Below, in pieces: positions 53,553-63,330 of a stretch of DNA of 64,000 nucleotides (position 1 is its first letter; the number at the start of each line of letters is the position of its first letter). Position numbers and translations under genes: made by a program. The notes beneath the pieces were generated by a model. That model ran no database searches, had not been told where the DNA came from, and was given only the letters and a program-made list of their open reading frames with translations. Source of the DNA: Ichthyophis bannanicus (taxonomy: Eukaryota > Chordata > Amphibia > Gymnophiona > Ichthyophiidae); NCBI GenBank assembly GCA_033557465.1, contig CM066036.1:584433574-584497573 (forward strand). The letters are read 5' to 3'.

Positions 53553-53654
53553 TTGTGAGGACTGATTCCTGCTGCTCCTGGAGAACACCTGTTACAGGTG
53601 AGTAACTACGCTTTCTCCAGGACCAAGCAGGAAGTCAGTCCTCACATATGGGAC
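53553..53654 (-). repeat. ICR of copy I-f
   Basis: CTCCTGGAGAACACCTGTTA, ACAGGTGAGTAACTACG, then CTTTCTCCAGGACCAAGCAG and GAAGTCAGTCCTCACATATG: the inverse of the left end fused to the inverse of the right end. Confidence 0.9.
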
Positions 53655-53788
53655 TCCCAAGCTTAAGGCTACCGGAGACCCTAAGCACAAAAATGAGCTC
53701 CCTCTAGCTCAGCAGCACAGAAGGAAGGAATCTTCGCTGAATTATTACCCACCGGTAGCCCACATCCGGGATGGAGGGTAGGAGTTGC

Positions 53789-54830
53789 TCAAACCTCAAA
53801 GAGATTACGGAGGACTGCCTGTCCGAAAGCACTGTCCCTGCGGGACTCCCTCTCGAGACAGTAATGGACCGCAAAAGTCTGGCTCGAAGACCAAGTAGCG
53901 GCCCGGCAGATGTCTGCCAGCGGAACAGAGCGGAGGTAAGCCACTGACGTAGCCTTTGCCCGAACACAATGAGCCGTGACTCGAACATCCAAGGACAGCC
54001 CGGCTGCCCCATAAGCCCAAGTGATACAGTCCGCAACCCAGAAGGACAGAGTACGCTTGGAGACCGGGAGCCCCAATTTATTGGGATCAAAAGACACAAA
54101 AAGCTGAGGAGCCTTACAGTGCTCCCGCGTACGGTCAAGGTAGAAGTTCAATGCCCTTCTACAGTCCAGGGTATGGAGGACCATTTCAGCTCGGCTGGAG
54201 TGTGGTCTGGGAAAGAAGGTCGGAAGTACCACCTCCTGATTGATGTGAAAAGGGGAGACCACTTTTGGAAGAAATTTTGGGTGAGTTCGTAGGACTACCC
54301 TATTTTTGTAGAACCGGGTGTAAGGGGGATCAGACACGAGGGCCTGCAATTCACTTACGCGTCTAGTGGAAGTGAGGGCTATCAAGAACAATGTTTTCTA
54401 AGAAAGAAAACGGAGAGAACAGGTAGCCATAGGTTCAAAAGGCGGACAGGTGATCCGCTGTAAAACCACATTCAGATCCCAGTCAGGCGCTGGCGGGCGC
54501 AGAGGTGGTTTAAGTAGAAGGAGACCTCGGAGAAACCTCGCTACGAGAGGGTCGCTGGAAAGAGGTCTGCCGTCCACCGGTACATGATGTGCTGAAAGAG
54601 CACTGAGGTGAACTTTGACGGAGTTGGACTTAAGTCCCAGATTAGAGAGGTAGAGCAAGTACTGCAAGATCACCGACACCGAGCAGGAGAAGGGATCCTG
54701 AGATTGCTGGGTACACCAAACGGAAAAAGCGACGCCATTTAAGGGCGTAGCATTTGCGGGTAGAAGGTCGCCGAGAAGCTAGGACGACCTCTTCCACCTC
54801 TGCCGGCAGGAGAAGGGGAGCAAGGACTAC
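53789..54830 (-). pseudogene. DIRS family I tyrosine recombinase of copy I-f, near-intact
   Basis: The C-terminal part (54391-53789) keeps Arg (STRRVSELQAL), HxxR (AHCVRAK) and Tyr (AVHYCLERES) and ends AVLRNLFEV. The middle (54679-54398) is in the same frame, with one stop at about 54395-54397 (FLS, stop, KTMFL). The N-terminus (STRKCYALKWRRF) is in another frame, joined to a 673-codon open frame that overlaps RT, because of an indel near 54700. Confidence 0.85.
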
Positions 54831-56720
54831 CCTCTCAGCAGCCAGGCCATTAGATTGAGAGATCTGAGGTTGGGGTGTAGCAGAGACCCCTGATCCTGAG
54901 TGAGGAGATCCGGTTGAAACCCCAGAGGGAATGGATCCTCTACCGCTAATTGCAGCAGGAGTGGAAACCACGGCTGTCTGGGCCAGCGAGGGGCCACCAG
55001 GATCATGGAAGCTTTGTCTCGGAGAACCTTGAAAAGAGTTCGAGAGACTAGCGGGATGGGAGGAAAAGCATACAGAAGGCTCTCCGACCATGAGAGTAGA
55101 AAAGCGTCTGCCGCAACTCGAAGGGGATGTGGCTGACGAGAGCAGAAGCGAGGAAGTTGCCGGTTGTGAGGACTGGCAAAGAGATCCATCGTGGGGAGGC
55201 CCCACTTTAGAAAGAGCTTCTGAACTACCAAGGGATCCAGGCGCCACTCGTGCGGCTGGAGGATCCTGCTGAGTTTGTCCGTCAGGCAATTTTCTTGGCC
55301 TGGGAGATAAACTGCCTTGAGAAGAACGCCGTGACTGACGGCCCAAGAGCAGAGCTTCTGTGCTTCCCGACAGAGAAGGAAGGAGCCCGTGCCCCCCTGT
55401 TTGTTCACGTAGAACATGGCAACTTGATTGTCCGTCTGGACAAGGACGGACTGGTGAGAGGTCAGGTGGGAGAAAGCCTTGAGAGCCAGGCGGATCGCTC
55501 TGAGCTCCAGGAAGTTGATCTGCTGAGCAGACTCCCACGTGGTCCAGAGGCCCTGAGTACGTGCCCCTTGACAATGTGCTCCCCAACCCAGGAGGGACGC
55601 ATCTGTCGTGAGCACCTGGGCCGGCTGAGGTGACTGAAAAGGCATGCCGAGTACCAGGTTCGGCCAATGAAGCCACCACTGGAGAGACGAGGCCAGCGGC
55701 TCGGAGACGCGCACTAGGTCTGCTAGGCCGCCTGTGGCTTGTTGCCACTGCTTGCGAAGACACCATTGAGCAGGCCGCATATTTAGGCGGGCATTGGGGG
55801 TCACATGGACGGTGGAAGCCATATGGCCGAGCAGTCTCAGGAAGCGCCTGGCGGAGACCAGGGACTGGCTGCGAAAACGGTCGGCTAGGTCCATGAGCCG
55901 TTGAGCCCTGTCGAGAGGCAGGAAAGCTCGCGCCTGAGGAGTGTGCAGTCTTGCGCCGATGAACTCGAGATCCTGTGAGGGGAGCAAAGTGTACTTTGCA
56001 AAGTTTATGACAAAGCCCAAGTACTGCAGAAGAGTCACCGTGCGGTGTGTGGCGTTGGTGACCTCCGAAGCCTACGCTGCTCTGATGAGCCAGTCGTCGA
56101 GGTACGGGAAGACATAGAGGCCGTGAAGCCGGAGATGGGCCGCCACCACCGCGAGACATTTTGTGAAGACTCGCGGTGCGGAGGACAGGCCAAAGGGCAG
56201 TATCCTGTACTGGTAATGATTTCCTGCCACCACAAACCTTAGGTATTGGCGGTGGCTTGGGTGGATGAGGATGTGCGTGTAGGCATCCTTTAGATCCAAG
56301 GAGCACAGCCAATCTCCCTGCTGGAGGTAGGGCAGAAGGATTCCAAGGGTAAGCATTTTGAACTTTTCCCGCACGAGGAACCTGTTGAGGTTGCGCAAGT
56401 CCAGGATGCGTCTGAGGCCTCCTGTTCTTTTTGGTATTAGGAAATACCTGGAATAAAAGCCTTGACCTCTCAGGTGGTGGGGCACCGGTTCCACCGCCTG
56501 TTCCTGTAGAAGACCTGCTAACTCCTGAAGGAGTAAGTTCCTGTGCAGAGGGAGTCGTGGAGGTTCTCCCGGGAAATAGGAGGGAGGGACCTGGTGGAAG
56601 TGGAGAAGATAGCCTTCTCTTACGACTTGAAGCACCCAGGCATCTGAAGTGATGTTGGACCACCTGTGGGCGAAGTGAACCAGCCGGCCTCCGGTGCTGG
56701 GAGGAGCCAGCGGAGGGGGA
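54827..56720 (-). pseudogene. DIRS family I RT-RNase H-MT-like of copy I-f, one TAG stop
   Basis: A single frame from 57160 to 54827 broken only by a TAG at about 56072. RT: GGRLVHFAHRWSNITSDAWV, EQAVEPVPHHLRGQGFYSRY, SLDLKDAYTHILIHPSH, YRILPFGLSSAP and FPYLDDWLIRAA. RNase H: LTTDASLLGWGAHC, LELRAIRLALKAF, VQTDNQVAMFYVNKQ and LTDKLSR. The MT-like C-terminus has TMDLFASPHNRQLPRFCSRQ and LYAFPPIP and ends AWLLRG. All RT and RNase H active-site acids are kept except the last RNase H position, which reads LTDKL against VDRL in I-c. It overlaps Gag upstream and the recombinase frame downstream. Confidence 0.9.
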
Positions 56721-56738
56721 GAGGCTATGCTTAAGGGG

Positions 56739-58579
56739 TCAAAAGCCCCCACCCTGCTGAGCAGGGGCTGGTGGTGCAGGCTTGGGGGCTTGCTGCCTAC
56801 GGGACCCGTTACCCCGTCCCTTGGCCTGCTGGCCCTGTTGGGGAGCTGCGGGGGCCTGATATTGGGGGTAGTGTTTATAGGCAGCCGCCTTTCTCGGGTA
56901 AAAGGACTTCTTTCCCGAGCCCTTCTTTTTCTGGGAAGGGGCGGAGGTCTTCCTAGAAAGCCTAGTCCTGGTGAGAGTCTCCGTCTCGATTTGTGCAGCC
57001 TTTTCAGCCATGGGCTTGACAAAGAGGTTCTCACCTCGGCAGGGGACATCGACCAACTTGTCCTGCACCCAGGGTTCAAGGTCAGACGACTGAAGCCAAG
57101 CCTGTCGGCGGGCACCGATGCCGGCTGCGGCCACTCGAGCCGATGCTTCAAAGCCATCATAGGCTGCTCGGGATATGAATTTTGAGCATTCCCGAATGCC
57201 AGTGGACAAGGCTAGGAACCTCCGCAAAGGTTCCTCGGACAATCCAGCGGAGAATCCGGCTAGCTCTTTAGCCAGGTCTCGAAGATACATGCCCATGTAT
57301 AGCTGGTAGGTCTGGACACGACACGCAAGCATAGAGCCCTGGAAACACTTCTTACCAAGGCCATCCAGGTTACGGGCCTCCCTGCCAGGAGGCACCGAGG
57401 AGTGCATCTTCTGGCTCTTAAGACGATGCATGGCCGATTCCACCACCATGGAATGGTGTGGTAGCTGTGCTTTTTGGAAGCCAGGGCTCTTGCTGACTCG
57501 ATAGATAGAATCGACCCGCTTGCTCAGGACCGGCGAGGAGGCCGGACTCTCCCACATGCGGAAGAGTAGTCGTTCCAGCATGGGAGGAACCGGTACAGTA
57601 AAGTGTTCCCTGGCGGGAGAGTCAAACTGGAGGGCGTCGAGCTCTTCGGCTCGAGGCTCCTCCTCGGGATCCGCAGGGAAGGCCAAAGCCTTGGCCATAT
57701 CCCTGACGAAGTCGGAGAACCGGGCATCCTCCGGAGGGGACTGCTTCCGAGGTTCGGACTCAGGCGAGTCCGAAAAGAATCAGGTGACTCTTCCTCTTCA
57801 GACTCCCAGACCGAGGGAGTCGGCGTCGACGACCTCGGTCCCGAACGGGAGGCCGAGGGTGACCTCGACCGAGGATCGACTCGAGTTCGCATGGACTCGA
57901 GGATCGGCTCGGTCTCCGGGGTCGACTTAGACGTCGACGTCCCGGCGGTCGGGGCAGCGGCGCCAGCGAGGCTAGCGAGCAGTGCCCGCTGCTGGTCCAT
58001 GAAGGCAGACAGTCTGCTCTCCAAGGCCGTCAATCTGAGTCCGACCTCAGGTGACCCAGCAGCCCCCGACTCGGGCCCCGACGGCGTCGGGCCCGACGTC
58101 GGCGGTCTCGGAGGCGAGTCCAGGAGGACCACAGGACTTACCCGAGCAGGCAGCTCCGACTCCATTCGAGGTCGCTTCGAGAGGTGCTCCTTCTCCAAGG
58201 ACCCGGGACGGCTATCGGGGCTATGCGACCTGGCCCTCGCGGAGCCAGGAGCGTCCACCGACGCCGCCCTCGCGGGTTTCACCTTCCGTCGATGGTCCCC
58301 GGAGGGAGAACCCCTGTCGGAGGAACTCCGGCGACGGTCAGAGCTGGAACCTCTGGACGCCGAGGCCTCCGACGAGGTCAGGGTACGGCTGGGGTCAGCG
58401 AAGATCCTATCCCGCTGATGCCTCCGACTTCTCAACGCTTTGGGGGACATTTTGCCACAGGCCCCACAGATCATTTCTTCATGATCCGGGCCCAGGCAGC
58501 GGAGGCAATTATCGTGTGTGTCAGTTAGTGACATATTTCGGTCACACTGACCACACCGCTTGAAACCACTGGCAGCCAT
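56739..58579 (-). pseudogene. DIRS family I Gag of copy I-f, one frameshift
   Basis: Starts MAASGFKRCGQCDRNMSLTD at 58579 with HDNCLRCLGPDH and CGACGKMS. The Ser/Arg-rich middle runs to ESEEEESPDSFRTR, where a small indel near 57775 shifts the frame. The second stretch (57698-56739) has PVPPMLERLLFRMWESP, RVDSIYRVSKSPGFQK, VQTYQLYMGMYLRDLAKELA and the basic tail KKKGSGKKSFYPRK, ending QQGGGF. Confidence 0.88.
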
Positions 58580-58799
58580 CGGGGGAAAAAGGGCCCCTGC
58601 GAGGTCAAAAGACCGGGCTGCCAGTGAAAAAACCGAAAACGAAACTGACTAAATCAGAAAAACCGAAAAAGAAGAAGAGGACTCGTGACCGGCGTCACGA
58701 GTCCGGGCGGGAAGAAGACCGGCGTCGAACCGAAGGAAAAAAGAGAATATTACGAATAAAATCAACTTTTTCGCGGGGACACGACGGGTACGTCTGTAG
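58580..58799 (-). other. Leader of copy I-f
   Basis: Untranslated leader between Gag and the 5' repeat, with A/G-rich runs on the plus strand like the other family I leaders. No gene. Confidence 0.6.
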
Positions 58800-58980
58800 G
58801 GCTCCGCGGAAAAAAAGAAGACTGGCTAAGATGGCACCCTTGGGCGGGAAGGCGACCGCGCATGCGCGCTGCAATTCCCAAAGGCTTTCTTTGAAAGCTG
58901 GGGAAAATTGCTCCGCGAGGGCTCCGTCGGCGCCGACGTCACCCATATGTGAGGACTGACTTCCTGCTTGGTCCTGGAGA
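58800..58980 (-). repeat. 5' inverted terminal repeat of copy I-f, candidate promoter
   Basis: On the coding strand, in order: TCACATATGGGTGAC, GTCGGCGCCGAC, GCGCATGCGC (NRF1-type palindrome) and GTGCCATCTTAGC (YY1-type). No TATA box is visible. This is the 5' end of the element in coding orientation. Confidence 0.8.
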
Positions 58981-59188
58981 ACTACTTGTATAGTAAATAT
59001 AATCAACAAGAAAAAAAAATACAATAAGGAAAAAAAAAACTTATTACAAGAGTTTAGGTAGCCCACTATAATGGGGGAAATGGCTTGGAAAAAACACAAG
59101 GAAAGTGAAGCCTTGATATTAACAGGAAAAATATAGAACTAAAGTGGCATCAGGGGCGCGGGACAGAGAGAACCACAAGTAAGAATGA

Positions 59189-60460
59189 TCACTGTGATGA
59201 TGAAGCAATCTGGGCACTAATGAATGATGATAGATCTTCAGGCTGAAAAAGCACATATTTCCTATCCCGAAAGAAAACCATACATTTATAAGGAAATCGT
59301 AAAATAAAGGAAGCCCCAATCTGAACCAACCCAGATCTTAACCACAAAAAGGCTTTAGGTCTTTTCTGAGTCTCCCTGGAGACGTCAGGGAACATCCCAA
59401 CCCTCTTCCCCATGAACAACATAGAACGTTTTTTAAAATACAATTTCAAAAGCCACTCTCTGTCAGAAGGTAAGGCAAAAGTTACTAACAATGTGGAGAC
59501 CGGTAAATCAGCTTCTCAAGGAGATTGTAACAGAGCAGAGACATCTAAAGTATCCATAGTTAAAGCACCCTCTGCTATCACCCCTACTTTCTTACCCATA
59601 GGTAAAAAGTAAGCTTTCACTATTGGGGGAATTAAATCAGTTGGCACTCCCAAATTCTCATGCATATATTTTTTAAATAAATCAATTGGCAGCATATTTG
59701 TTACAACCGGAAAATTTAACAATCTTATATTGGAAGCTCTAACCATATTTTCTAGATTCTCTAACTTCATCTTCATAGAGACATTATCTTTCACAATAGT
59801 CATTCAACGTTGAAACCTGAGTCATTTTCTGTTCGCCCTCCTCAATTTTCAAATGAGGGTTCACCACGTCTCCCTAAACTCCAAAAGACAAACTTTCCAA
59901 TTTTTCCAACCGAGTTGTTGTTAACTCAATATGCTGACTGACCATAGAGGAGAGCTGTAGAATCGCTCCCCAAATCGCCTCCAGGGATATCTCCTTAGAG
60001 GACTGCAACAAAGAACCTTTTATAATATCAGCCTTCGGTGTAGAAGTCTTAAGCCCAGCTCCTTCTCCTTCATCTCGACCAGATGGAATAGCCGCCTCCA
60101 AGATTGTAGCAAAGGTCGTTTCCTGAACCCTCACCTCCGAGGGCTGCACTCCAGCGCCTTCCTCCAGCAAGACCCGCTCAACAGACGCCGCTCCACCACC
60201 TTCGGGCAGGGCACCCTCTTCTCCCGTGAGAAGAAGCGCCGGACAGGTCAAACGCCGAGGCGGGGATCGATCGTTGGGGGAGAGAGAACCCTCCAGGGCA
60301 TGCGCTACCGGAGCCACCACATCCGACAGCACCGCGCCCGCTCAAATCTCCCCTTTCTGCTTCTCCGTCAGCTGAACAAACTTATCCATCGGTCCCTGAG
60401 AATTGGCAGGTACAGGCTCCACGGGAGGGGTCTTTGCTTAGCCCTTTCGCTTAGGCATAC
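59189..60460 (-). pseudogene. L1 ORF1 protein, broken
   Basis: L1 ORF1-type RNA-binding protein. The start is near 60460 (MPKRKG-like). The N-terminal part (60332-59874) is acidic and Ser-rich and ends in a coiled-coil-like IWGAILQLSSMVSQHIELTT. The middle (59803-59516) has MENLE-type text, VRASNIRLLNFPVVTNMLP (RRM edge) and LFKKYMHENLGVP. The C-terminal domain (59491-59189) has DREWLLKLYFKKRSMLFMGK, VGMFPDVSRETQKR and YVLFQPEDLSSFI. One frameshift lies near 59840 and one stop near 59510. Confidence 0.85.
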
Positions 60461-60474
60461 TCAGCCCAAAAACG

Positions 60475-60516
60475 CTCACGCCGCCATCTTGCCACAGACC
60501 ACTCCCCTGGTTCCCT
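60475..60516 (-). promoter_or_regulatory. L1 5' end with YY1-type site
   Basis: The coding strand reads GGGGAGTGGTCTGTGGCAAG followed by ATGGCGGCGTGAGCG. CAAGATGGCGGC near the 5' terminus is a YY1-type element like the one that positions L1 transcription start in mammals. Confidence 0.6.
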
Positions 60517-61510
60517 GGATTGTCCTTATTTTAAAGTATATCGTTTTAACAGTTTGTTTTATGTGTTGAGTAAGGCTGAACGTCCTGTCAAGCGTGCCTC
60601 CTAAATATTTTACCTCTGCCTTAACAGGTAGGGGGATGTTTCCAATGTTAATTTCTGTCGGAGGGGTGAAGTTCGTATTTCTTGTTACAAATAGTACTTC
60701 CGTCTTTTTAAAATTAATATTCATGTTCATTGCTTTAAGCCACAATTCCACTTCGGTTAGGCAGCGTGATATATTGTCATATTCAGGGTTGGATACATCG
60801 AACGATGCTTACAACATAATATCATCTGCATAGATGTGATAATTTAACTTGTGTTGAAAAATGGTACAAATAGGTTGGAGGTACAGATTAAACAGTAGTG
60901 CTGAGAGGGCGGAGCCTTGCGGGATGCCCTGTTCTTGTGGAAAAGGCAACGATGCGACTTGGTCTATTTGTACATATTGGGTCCGGTTAGTGAAATAGGA
61001 TTTAAACCTATCAAGGGTTTTATTCTTAATGCCTAGTTGGGAGAGTCTGGAGATGAGCGTGGCATGGTTTACATTGTCGAATGCCAAAGAAATATCAAGG
61101 AAAATGAGAATGAAGGCTCGCTTGGTATTATCGATACCCCTGATGATAGTGTCAAATAGTGCTAATAGGAGGGTTTCCACCCCATGATATGGGCGGAAAC
61201 CTTATTGTTGCTCATCTAATGGTGCTGATGAGTCTATATCAGGGGTCTCAAACTCCAGTCCTGGAGGGCCGCAAACCAGTCAGGTTTTCAGGCTATCCCC
61301 AATGCATGAGATATATTTGCATGCACTGCCCCCATTGTATGCAAATATATCTCATGCATATTCATTAGGGATACCCTGAAAACCTGACTGGTTTGCAGCC
61401 CTCCAGGACTGGAGTTTGAGACCCCTGGTCTATATAGTCCTGCAGTTGTATCTATACAACTTCTCAATAATCTTGGCAAGGAACGGAATGCTTGCAATGG
61501 GGCGTTATAG
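60517..61510 (-). pseudogene. L2 RT core, broken
   Basis: RT core of the long L2. TETLLALF-type text (METLLLALFDTIIRGIDNTK) is followed by IFLDISLAFDNVNHATLISR, GIPQGSALSALLFNLYLQPI and the catalytic YHIYADDIML. After a stop comes EVKYLGGTLDRTFSLTQHIK and KTIYFKIR, where the L1 interrupts. The hAT MITE at 61240-61427 splits the upstream part. One Asp of the LDFSKAFD-type motif is kept (LDISLAFD). Confidence 0.85.
61240..61427. mobile_element. hAT-type palindromic MITE, 188 bp
   Basis: The ends CAGGGGTCTCAAACTCCAGT and its inverse extend across most of the element. The 8-bp duplication GTCTATAT is perfect (61232-61239 and 61428-61435). It is related to 40841-41034 (shared CTCCAGTCCTGGAGGGCC). 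Confidence 0.92.
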
Positions 61511-61723
61511 AGTAGTTACTCACCTGTAACAGGTGTTCTCCAGGAGCAGCAGGAATCAGTCCTCACATATGGGTGACGTTGGCGCCGATGGAGCCCCCGT
61601 GTGGAGCATTTCACCAGCTTTCAAAGAAAGCCTTTGGGAATGCAGCGCGCATGCGTGGTCCACTTCCCGCCCAAGGGTGCCATCTTGCTCAGTCTGATGA
61701 CATAGCTAAAAGACAGCAAAAAA
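61511..61723 (-). mobile_element. DIRS family I copy I-g, left end only
   Basis: A family I left terminal repeat (AGTAGTTACTCACCTGTAAC, CACATATGGGTGACGTTGGC, GCGCATGCGTGG, GTGCCATCTTGC). At 61724 a family II element begins, exactly where the family I 3' region should continue. The rest of I-g is presumably beyond II-b, outside the window. Confidence 0.85.
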
Positions 61724-62180
61724 ACGAAATTAGATCTTACCTGCTAATTGTCTTTCCTTGAGCTTTCTCCGGGCCAGTCCAGGGAAAGGTAGGGTTGTCA
61801 ATCCCCCATAGCAGCTGAGGACTGATGACTTCAAGTTTTCTTGAGAGGTGAAGCCACTCCCCCTGCCAGAAATCCAGCAGTCTCCTTCTGACAAAGCAGC
61901 TAAAATGAAAGAACTGAGATAACACAGATTAATTCTGAAAAAACTGATAACATTCCATAGCCCCCAAAAACCTGGAAGCTCGCAATACGCTTCCTTGGTG
62001 TTCACATTATGAGCCGTTCTTTTCCTCTTTTTTTTTTTTTTTTTTTCACAGATACCGAGAAGTTCTGCACCGAGGGAAAACCTAGAAGCCCCACACCGCT
62101 CCCCTCGCAGCCGAAGACGCAGATATTACGGAACTCTTATAGATATGGGACCAAGCGCCCGGAACGCGAAAAGGGTGGGA
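61724..62180 (-). repeat. Left terminal repeat and 3' region of copy II-b
   Basis: Family II terminal repeat with TTTCCTTGAGCTTTCTCCGG, then non-coding sequence with a T-run at about 62029-62046. No gene. Confidence 0.7.
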
Positions 62181-62281
62181 CCCTGGACTGGCCCGGAGAA
62201 AGCTCAAGGAAAGACAATTAGCAGGTAAGATCTAATTTCGTTTTCCTTATCGCTTCTCCGGGCCAGTCCAGGGAAAGGTAG
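62180..62281 (-). repeat. ICR of copy II-b
   Basis: AGACAATTAGCAGGTAAGAT (inverse left end) fused to TTTTCCTTATCGCTTCTCCG (inverse right end). A single copy of the junction, unlike II-a. Confidence 0.85.
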
Positions 62282-62429
62282 GGCAGTACCAAAGCAGTAC
62301 CTATACTCGGGAGGGACCCTCCAGACCTGCGATAAGAGCCGAGGAACCCACTTTCGCATCGTCTTGGGCCTGTACCTCCAACCGGCAATGCCTCGCAAAA
62401 GTATGCCACGAAAATCACATCGCCACACT

Positions 62430-63330
62430 ACAGATCAACTGGTGGAACGAAAGCATATTCCGCCCAGGACGTCGCCAACGCTCGAGTTGACAGAGCTCGC
62501 AAACCGACCGGAGGTGAAATGCCCTGAGCAGCGTAAGCTGCTCCAAGTGCTCCGCGAACCCAACGCGCAATGGTGGACGTCGACGCGGATTGGTTCTTCC
62601 GAGGACTAGCAAACTGCACAAAGAGCCTATCCGTCGTCCGAAACGGTTTCGAAACCCGAAGATAAGTCTTTCAGACACGTTCAAGATCGAAATGTCTGAG
62701 AGGCCGATCCCGAGGGGTCGCAGAGACCTGAGAAAATACCGGGAACACCAGTGACTGGTTAACATGAAAAAACCGAGAGCACTGTTTGGGAAGAAAGAAG
62801 GTATCGTCCGTAGCAAAACCCGTTCCGGGAGAAACTGATGAGAAGGCCCTTGACAGGACAGATCCTGCAAAACCGAAATGCGGCGTGCCGAACATAAAAA
62901 TATCAGTAAGGCCGCCTTCCAAGAACACTCCCGAAAAATGTGAGAGCAAAGGGAATACAAAGGCGCCCGTGACAAAGAAGTACTTGCGCCGCTCGCCAAA
63001 AAACGATGTATGTCCGGATGCGCCGAAAGAAGGCGACGCTGGACAGATCCCCGAAAACAAGAGAGCGCGGCGATCCGAACCTTAAGGGTACTAAGCGCCA
63101 ACCCTGCGTCCCAGCCATGCTGAAGAAAGAGGAGCGACTGAGGCAAAAACGACGCCAGCGTAGAAGCATTGTGTTGACCATACCAAGGTTCGAAAAGACG
63201 CCAGACTCGGACATACGCTAAAGAAGTTCCAGTTCTCGTAGACCGAAGTAAGATGGTAACAACCGAATTGGCATACCCTTTACGGTCCAAGCGAGCCCTT
63301 TCAAGAGCCAAGCCATAAGTAAGAAGCGAT
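62430..63330 (-). pseudogene. DIRS family II tyrosine recombinase of copy II-b, frameshifted
   Basis: The N-terminus has SSGSLLTYGLALERARLDRK and YVRVWRLFEPWYGQHN. The Arg box is ARRISVLQDL, with the usual Glu replaced by Val after Ser. A frameshift lies near 62830. The second frame holds KQCSRFFHVNQSLVFPVFSQ. The C-terminal catalytic part (about 62620-62430) includes TRALATSWAEYAFVPPVDL. The region of the nucleophilic Tyr reads THYF-like text that could not be confirmed by eye. Confidence 0.7.

Larger units (their letters stand above)
53281..58980 (-). mobile_element. DIRS family I copy I-f, full length
   Basis: A 5.7-kb copy with all parts: left repeat, ICR, YR, RT-RNase H-MT-like, Gag, leader and right repeat. 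The two terminal repeats are almost identical over about 160 bp, so this is probably the youngest copy. It sits in the 3' part of the ORF1-only L1 without an evident target duplication, as expected for recombinase-mediated insertion. Confidence 0.92.
53222..60516 (-). mobile_element. L1 LINE with ORF1 but no ORF2, carrying DIRS I-f
   Basis: A 16-bp target duplication GGATTG(C/T)CCTTATTTT flanks it (53206-53221 and 60517-60532). The poly-A tail is seen as a T-run at about 53217-53226, and the 5' end lies at 60516. Without I-f the L1 is only about 1.6 kb: 5' untranslated region with AAGATGGCGGC, ORF1, and a short 3' end (about 53228-53280). No ORF2 sequence is present. Confidence 0.8.
49246..61510 (-). 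mobile_element. L2 LINE split into three parts by later insertions
   Basis: One minus-strand L2 in three pieces: 49246-50105 (3' end and RT tail), 53151-53221 and 60517-61510 (RT core). Reading continues across each gap: KTIYFKIR (60540 side) to AIQQLQPNRIDSTDFRTVAQ (53151-53221), then TPHLDYCNGILQGTSKKNLH (50105 and below). Insertions are a CR1, an L1 that itself carries DIRS I-f, and a hAT MITE. DIRS copy I-g starts at 61511. It was therefore here before all of them. Confidence 0.85.

Noticed and set aside
54642..56663. The longest open frame (673 codons) as a host gene
   Set aside because: It is the recombinase frame running over the RT gene of DIRS copy I-f. Only its last part has recognisable protein motifs. 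Kept as a finding about overlap, not as a separate gene.
57603..58418. 271-codon plus-strand open frame
   Set aside because: Antisense to the GC-rich, Ser/Arg-rich Gag of I-f. Similar antisense frames lie opposite Gag in I-c (26692-27405) and I-d, as expected from base composition.
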